NCBI GenBank assembly: GCA_965208605.1
Contig: OZ242345.1
Span: forward strand, 310,001-374,000
Reading direction: 5' to 3'
Length of the DNA: 64,000 nt
Origin: UBA9659 sp965208605
GTDB taxonomy: Bacteria; Pseudomonadota; Gammaproteobacteria; Pseudomonadales; Azotimanducaceae
Shown: positions 60,032 to 64,000 of the stretch, piece by piece
How positions within the stretch are numbered: position 1 is the first letter of the stretch
Layout: each line of letters begins with the position of its first letter
Notes under the pieces: model-generated
The model's database searches: none
What the model was told of the DNA's origin: nothing
What the model saw: the letters and a program-made list of their open reading frames with translations, nothing else
Program-made: the position numbers and the translations under genes

Positions 60032-61771
60032 ATGTCTACAACTAACGAACAAAACTCCGGTAGTGACGAACAAGACCCGGGCAATTTTATCCGCAGCATC
60101 ATTGCCCAGGACCTGGCCGCGGGTAAAAACGCTGGCAAGTTGGTTACTCGCTTCCCTCCGGAGCCGAATGGCTATCTGCATATCGGGCATGCCAAGGCGA
60201 TCTGCATCAGCTTTGGGCTGGCAGCCGATTTTGGCGGCACGACCAATTTACGCTTTGATGACACCAACCCCATGCAAGAAAATATCGAATACATTCTCGC
60301 TATCAAAGACGACATTACCTGGTTGGGCTTTAGTTGGCATGCAGAGCGATACGCTTCTGATTATTTTGAAGACCTGTACCAGCTGGCGGAACGTCTGGTG
60401 CAAGAGGGCAAGGCCTATGTTGATTCCCTGAAGGCAGAGCAGATCAGAGAATACCGGGGCACCCTTACGAGCCCGGGCACTGATAGCCCCTATAGAAAGA
60501 GAAACGCAGCGGAGAATTTGGATTTGTTTCGCAAAATGCGTGCCGGTGCCTTTGCCGAGGGGGAACAGGTGCTGAGATTAAAAATTGATATGGCATCGCC
60601 GAATATCAACATGCGGGACCCGGTGATCTATCGTATTCAGCATGTCCAACACCACCGCACAAAGGATGCCTGGTGTGTGTACCCCCTGTACGATTACACC
60701 CATTGTCTGTGTGATTCTTTTGAAGGCATTACTCATTCGCTGTGTGATCTGGGGTTTGAAGATCATCGCCCCCTTTATGATTGGGTGCTTGATGCACTGG
60801 CAATGGAATGTCATCCGAAGCAGATTGAGTTTTCAAGACTCAGCTTGCAATATACGGTGACGAGTAAAAGAAAGATTAAGCAACTCATTGATGAGGGTGG
60901 GGTAGCGGGTTGGGATGATCCGAGATTGCCGACTCTCTCAGGCCTGCGCCGCCGCGGCTATACCCCGACGTCTATCCGCGACTTTTGTCGGCGTATAGGG
61001 GTGACCAAAAGTGATAACCGGGTGGAACTCGCCTTCTTGCAGAGTTGCCTGAGGGATGATCTGGAGCATCAAGCACCACGGGTCATGGGGGTGCTGGAAC
61101 CGTTGAAACTGGTGCTCGACAATTATCCTGAGGGCGCTGGTAAAACACATTACGAAACACATGGGGAAACGCTTTCCCTGGCGAATCACCCCAAAGACGA
61201 GGCACTGGGCAGACGCGAGGTCAACTTCACCAAAGTAATTTATATAGACAGAAATGACTTTCGCGAGAGCGCCAATCGCAAATACAAGCGGTTGGTCACT
61301 GGCGGTGAAGTCCGCCTTCGATACGCGTATGTCGTCAAGGCACATGCGGTGGTTAAAGATGAGTCCGGCAAGATTATTGAAGTTCACTGTACTTATGATC
61401 CCGATACCCTAGGCAAAAACCCGGTGGACAGAAAGGTGCGCGGGGTGATTCATTGGGTGTCGGCCACTCAGGGTATCCCGGCGGAAATAAGATGTTATGC
61501 GCCTCTCTTTGTGACGGAGTTCCCGGACTCAACACCTCAAGTGCAGAATAAAGCCTTGTCCTCCCTGCTCAATCCAGAATCATTGCAGGTCTATCAGGGT
61601 ATTGTTGAGCCTTCTTTGTTGGATGCTGGGCCGGAGGATAGATTTCAGTTTGAACGGGAGGGTTACTTTTGTTTGGATAGTCGGGATTCCTCCCCTCAGT
61701 CCTTGGTGTTTAACCGTATCGTTGGGCTCAAGGATACCTGGGCGAAGCTAGAGCAGTCCGAGACGACCTAG
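60032..61771 (+). CDS. glnS: glutaminyl-tRNA synthetase
   Basis: GlnS charges tRNA(Gln) directly. The 579-residue class I enzyme has RFPPEPNGYLHIGHAKAI (HIGH) and VTSKRKIKQLI as the KMSKS-like motif, with FDDTNP and the GlnRS-specific core HPKQIEFSRLSLQYT. The anticodon-binding beta-barrels follow to the end. Presence of GlnS is typical of Gamma- and Betaproteobacteria and unusual in Alphaproteobacteria. The stop overlaps that of the convergent selenoprotein gene by 4 bases (61768-61771). Confidence 0.96.
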   Translation: MSTTNEQNSGSDEQDPGNFIRSIIAQDLAAGKNAGKLVTRFPPEPNGYLHIGHAKAICISFGLAADFGGTTNLRFDDTNPMQENIEYILAIKDDITWLGFSWHAERYASDYFEDLYQLAERLVQEGKAYVDSLKAEQIREYRGTLTSPGTDSPYRKRNAAENLDLFRKMRAGAFAEGEQVLRLKIDMASPNINMRDPVIYRIQHVQHHRTKDAWCVYPLYDYTHCLCDSFEGITHSLCDLGFEDHRPLYDWVLDALAMECHPKQIEFSRLSLQYTVTSKRKIKQLIDEGGVAGWDDPRLPTLSGLRRRGYTPTSIRDFCRRIGVTKSDNRVELAFLQSCLRDDLEHQAPRVMGVLEPLKLVLDNYPEGAGKTHYETHGETLSLANHPKDEALGRREVNFTKVIYIDRNDFRESANRKYKRLVTGGEVRLRYAYVVKAHAVVKDESGKIIEVHCTYDPDTLGKNPVDRKVRGVIHWVSATQGIPAEIRCYAPLFVTEFPDSTPQVQNKALSSLLNPESLQVYQGIVEPSLLDAGPEDRFQFEREGYFCLDSRDSSPQSLVFNRIVGLKDTWAKLEQSETT

Positions 61772-62010
61772 GTCCTGCTCATCCCTTCGAGTTGCTGGGT
61801 TATTTCCCCTGCTTTAGGAAACCGATCAACTTCATATTTGGAGAAGAGCAACTTGCCATCACACTTCACATCAAAAATGCCCTTGCCCTCGGCGAAGAGT
61901 TGCACCTCCAGGTCGTCAAAGGCAGTTTCCAATTCAGCAGTCAGACTGACCGCCTCTGGTTTGTAGTTTCACTGCGCGCAGTAATGAATATCAATTTTTC
62001 TTTTTCTCAT
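61768..62010 (-). CDS. SelW/Rdx-family selenoprotein (in-frame TGA = Sec)
   Basis: This 80-residue protein is interrupted only by one TGA (61969-61971). Read as Sec it gives MRKRKIDIHYCAQU followed by NYKPEA: a CxxU redox motif after a first beta-strand, as in SelW. The rest fits the Rdx family: VQLFAEGKGIFDVKCDGKLL and FSKYEVDRFPKAGEI. GGAGG lies upstream of the ATG with usual spacing, and a SECIS-like hairpin follows the TGA. SelW-type proteins are small thioredoxin-fold redox proteins of uncertain role. The gene follows the acyl-CoA ligase gene by 82 bases on the same strand. It implies that the cell has SelA, SelB, SelC and SelD, none of which is in the window. Confidence 0.87.
61936..61954 (-). 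promoter_or_regulatory. bacterial SECIS-like hairpin after the UGA
   Basis: In the mRNA GCGGUC (16-21 nt after the UGA) pairs with GACUGC (27-32 nt) over six pairs including one G-U, extended by a further G-U. The apical loop is AGUCU, 22-26 nt after the UGA. Distance, stem length and a G within the first two loop bases agree with the published bacterial SECIS pattern for SelB binding. Confidence 0.75.
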
Positions 62011-62092
62011 ATCGTGGCACCTCCTTGCCCGTTATGAACTCGTAATGTTACGTGTTAAATCCATTGTTGAATAAATCGTTGAACATGTGCCT

Positions 62093-63781
62093 TCAATCCG
62101 CCCGCAGATCCGGGAGCAGGTAGTTATCTTCCTGCAACTGGCTACGAATCATCTTCTTGTCTATCTTGCCGGTTGAGGTCAGGGGTATCTCCGGTACAAA
62201 TAGCACATCATCGGGCAGTTGCCACTTGGCAAAACTTGCCGCACAGTGTTCAAGGATCTGCTTTGTTGTCACCTCAGTAGCTTCCGTATCCGCCAGGACC
62301 ACCAGTGCAACCGGTCTTTCATCCCACTTAGGATGGGCTTGCGCCACCACCGCGGCCTGCGCCACCCCCGACATAGAGACGATGTGATTTTCCAAATCCA
62401 CAGATGAAATCCACTCGCCGCCGGTCTTGATGAGGTCCTTGGAGCGATCGGCAATAATGAGATATTCCTCTGCATCAATCTTGGCAATGTCGCCGGTGAT
62501 TAACCAGCCATCTCGAAACTTATCAGGCTGTGGATCCTTATAATACTCAGCGCAGACCCAGGGTCCCCGTATCAGCAGTTCGCCGATAGCTTCTCCGTCG
62601 TGCGGTAGGGGTTGCCAGTGTTCATCAAAGATTTCCATTTCCAGCCCCGGCATCAGCAGGCCGGCTTTGGACATATTCTCAAAGACCTGCTCTTTATTCA
62701 TTTTAAGGTGGGAACGTTTGGCATGCTGCCGTGCCAGGGTGCCCAGAGGATTGATTTCGGTCATGCCCCAGCCTTGAATCATTTCCACCCCCAGTTCCTC
62801 AACATACCAACGAATCAACGACAGGGGCGGGGCGGAACCCCCGCAGGTGAGTCGTTGTAGATGCCTCAGGTCGTACTTGTCCCTTGATTCTATCAGTACC
62901 TTTTGTACCCCTTGCCAAATAGTCGGTACGCCGGCGGAGAGCGTCACCGCTTCATCGGCCATGAGTTGCACGAGTTTTTGGGGATCCATAAAACGGTGCG
63001 GCATCACCTGCTTGCAACCCAGCATGGAAGCTGCAAAGGGCAGACCCCAACCCATAGCATGGAACATAGGCACTATGCCGCAGAGGGAATCAGTCGCTGA
63101 GAGAGACATGGCATCGGTCAGGGCAATGGTGAGAGTATGCAGATAGGTGGACCTGTGGGTGTACATCACGCCCTTGGGTTTGCCCGTGGTACCGCTGGTG
63201 TAACACAGGCCCATGGGGGCGTTTTCATCAATTTCCGGGAAAGGATACTGGGTCGGCTGCCCCTTGATGAAATCCTCATAGTCCACCTGCTGCTTAAAGT
63301 CGATTGCTTGTGCTTCACTAGAGTCTTCTTGAGAGCCTTCTTGAGAGCCTTCTTCATCAGAAAAGCGGGCGACAATGAGCAATTCCACCCCCGGCGCCTT
63401 TTCCAGTAGCGGCAAGAGCAGGGGTAGCAGATCTTCATCAGCGACGATTACTCTGTCCCCGGCGTGATTGATGATGTATTCCTGGTCCTTGGCACCAAGC
63501 CGGATATTGAGTGTGTGTAGCACCGCTCCCATAGCCGGTACTGCTTGATACAACTCCAGATGGCGATGGTTGTTCCACATAAAGCTGGCAACCCGGTCGC
63601 CTTCCTTGATGCCGTGTTGTGCCAAGGCGTTGGCTAGTTGCCCGGCTCTTTCCCAGGTTTTTTTAAGAGATTGGCGGTGCCGGCCATTTGCCGTCAGGGT
63701 GACAATCTCTTCATCAGGGGACAAGAGGGCGCCGCGTCCGAGAAGGCGCGATAAGAGTAGCGGAGTTTGTTGCATAGTCAT
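62093..63781 (-). CDS. long-chain acyl-CoA synthetase (AMP-binding)
   Basis: This 562-residue adenylate-forming enzyme has the AMP-binding motif CYTSGTTGKPKGVMYTHRS, GWGMTEINPLG, and the C-terminal GWLITGDIAKIDAEEYLIIADRSKDLIKTGGEWISS and PLTSTGKIDKKMIR. It activates a fatty acid or similar carboxylic acid to its CoA ester; chain length is not evident. Near residue 150 a short repeat, EEGSQEGSQEDSSEAQ, interrupts the N-terminal domain. The selenoprotein gene is downstream on the same strand. Confidence 0.92.
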   Translation of the reverse strand: MTMQQTPLLLSRLLGRGALLSPDEEIVTLTANGRHRQSLKKTWERAGQLANALAQHGIKEGDRVASFMWNNHRHLELYQAVPAMGAVLHTLNIRLGAKDQEYIINHAGDRVIVADEDLLPLLLPLLEKAPGVELLIVARFSDEEGSQEGSQEDSSEAQAIDFKQQVDYEDFIKGQPTQYPFPEIDENAPMGLCYTSGTTGKPKGVMYTHRSTYLHTLTIALTDAMSLSATDSLCGIVPMFHAMGWGLPFAASMLGCKQVMPHRFMDPQKLVQLMADEAVTLSAGVPTIWQGVQKVLIESRDKYDLRHLQRLTCGGSAPPLSLIRWYVEELGVEMIQGWGMTEINPLGTLARQHAKRSHLKMNKEQVFENMSKAGLLMPGLEMEIFDEHWQPLPHDGEAIGELLIRGPWVCAEYYKDPQPDKFRDGWLITGDIAKIDAEEYLIIADRSKDLIKTGGEWISSVDLENHIVSMSGVAQAAVVAQAHPKWDERPVALVVLADTEATEVTTKQILEHCAASFAKWQLPDDVLFVPEIPLTSTGKIDKKMIRSQLQEDNYLLPDLRAD

Positions 63782-63885
63782 CTTGGGTCTCCTTGTTTTG
63801 TGCTTTGTGCTGCTGGTATGTTAATTGTTAAATAGTGGTACAGATAGCCCGCCCTGTCCAGCAACCAGAGCCCAGAGTCCGGAAA

Positions 63886-64000
63886 TCAGGCCCCTGGGAG
63901 GCTTTGTTTTCTCAGAAAGTTCAACTGGCTATGAAAGCGCCAGGTTTCGAGCGTAATAATCAGCAGCGCGACCCAGATTGAGAAGAAGATAATTTGTCGG
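63886..64000 (-). CDS. partial membrane protein, C terminus only
   Basis: At the right edge a minus-strand frame encodes RQIIFFSIWVALLIITLETWR and FHSQLNFLRKQSLPGA before a TGA at 63886-63888. The hydrophobic stretch followed by basic residues looks like the last TM helix of a membrane protein. Its start lies beyond the window, and no family can be named from 37 residues. Confidence 0.45.
   Translation of the reverse strand, partial: RQIIFFSIWVALLIITLETWRFHSQLNFLRKQSLPGA

Noticed and set aside
61969..61971. TGA in the SelW-like gene as a pseudogene stop or sequencing error
   Set aside because: The TGA falls exactly at the redox Sec/Cys position of the family, the frame before and after is intact, and a SECIS-like hairpin is at the right distance. 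Not fully excluded without sel genes.
61792..62037. Plus-strand frame of 81 codons after glnS
   Set aside because: It is antisense to the SelW-type gene, has no family likeness, and the minus-strand reading with Sec matches a known family.

Overview
The window is about 64 kb of a bacterial chromosome with ordinary gene density and one very large exception. The gene set (LptG, GlnS, adjacent mnmA and purB, a QmcA/NfeD pair, a MATE pump, a methylcitrate cluster, an autotransporter) suggests a proteobacterium, most likely gammaproteobacterial. A SAM-II-type riboswitch and an alphaproteobacterial-type SerC are less typical of that group, so the placement is an inference. Metabolism looks aerobic and heterotrophic: an aerobic CO/xanthine dehydrogenase-type molybdoenzyme, glutathione reductase, propionate catabolism (prpBCD), an APS reductase, 2-oxoglutarate:ferredoxin oxidoreductase (korAB), leucine, serine and methionine synthesis, and acyl-CoA metabolism.

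Layout. 1-1125: end of a CoxL/CoxM molybdoenzyme operon. 1085-4030 (minus): nucleotidyltransferase/CinA-like protein, lptG and a membrane protein. 4120-5381: a DUF3806 protein, hairpin repeats and a 55-residue membrane ORF. 5461-7905 (minus): leuB and a NamZ-like protein. 7982-14439 (plus): gor, an alanine symporter and an M16C protease. 14984-31357 (minus): a single 5457-codon autotransporter built of FN3, PKD, cadherin-like and Ig-like modules, with its promoter and two very long homopolymer tracts (G28 and C49). 31762-32715: two duplicated DUF1640 proteins. 32868-36505: dienelactone hydrolase and korAB. 36612-43668: serC, a Tlc-like transporter, S1/P1 nuclease, MATE pump, metA with a SAM-II riboswitch and terminator, and a NERD protein. 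43715-51042: SDR, a hypothetical protein, an ACAD-like / J-domain / VWA cluster, 5'-nucleotidase, TauE/SafE and cysH. 51202-54933: prpB, prpC, prpD. 55007-63781: NfeD/SPFH, purB, mnmA, TauE/SafE, glnS, a SelW-type selenoprotein and an acyl-CoA ligase. A partial membrane ORF runs off the right edge.

Four observations stand out. (1) A SelW/Rdx-family gene at 61768-62010 (minus) is hidden from standard ORF calling because its CxxU motif uses an in-frame TGA; a bacterial SECIS-like hairpin follows the TGA and a strong Shine-Dalgarno precedes the start. (2) The giant surface protein has a C28 tract in its early coding region and a C49/G49 tract upstream of its promoter, which suggests phase variation; internal 873-bp tandem repeats could also change its length. 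(3) A SAM-II riboswitch followed by an intrinsic terminator precedes metA. (4) Short tandem repeats are scattered through the window, both between genes and in frame inside otherwise conserved enzymes. One 24-bp unit has a close relative in a second gene read in a different frame, which points to spread or expansion at the DNA level.
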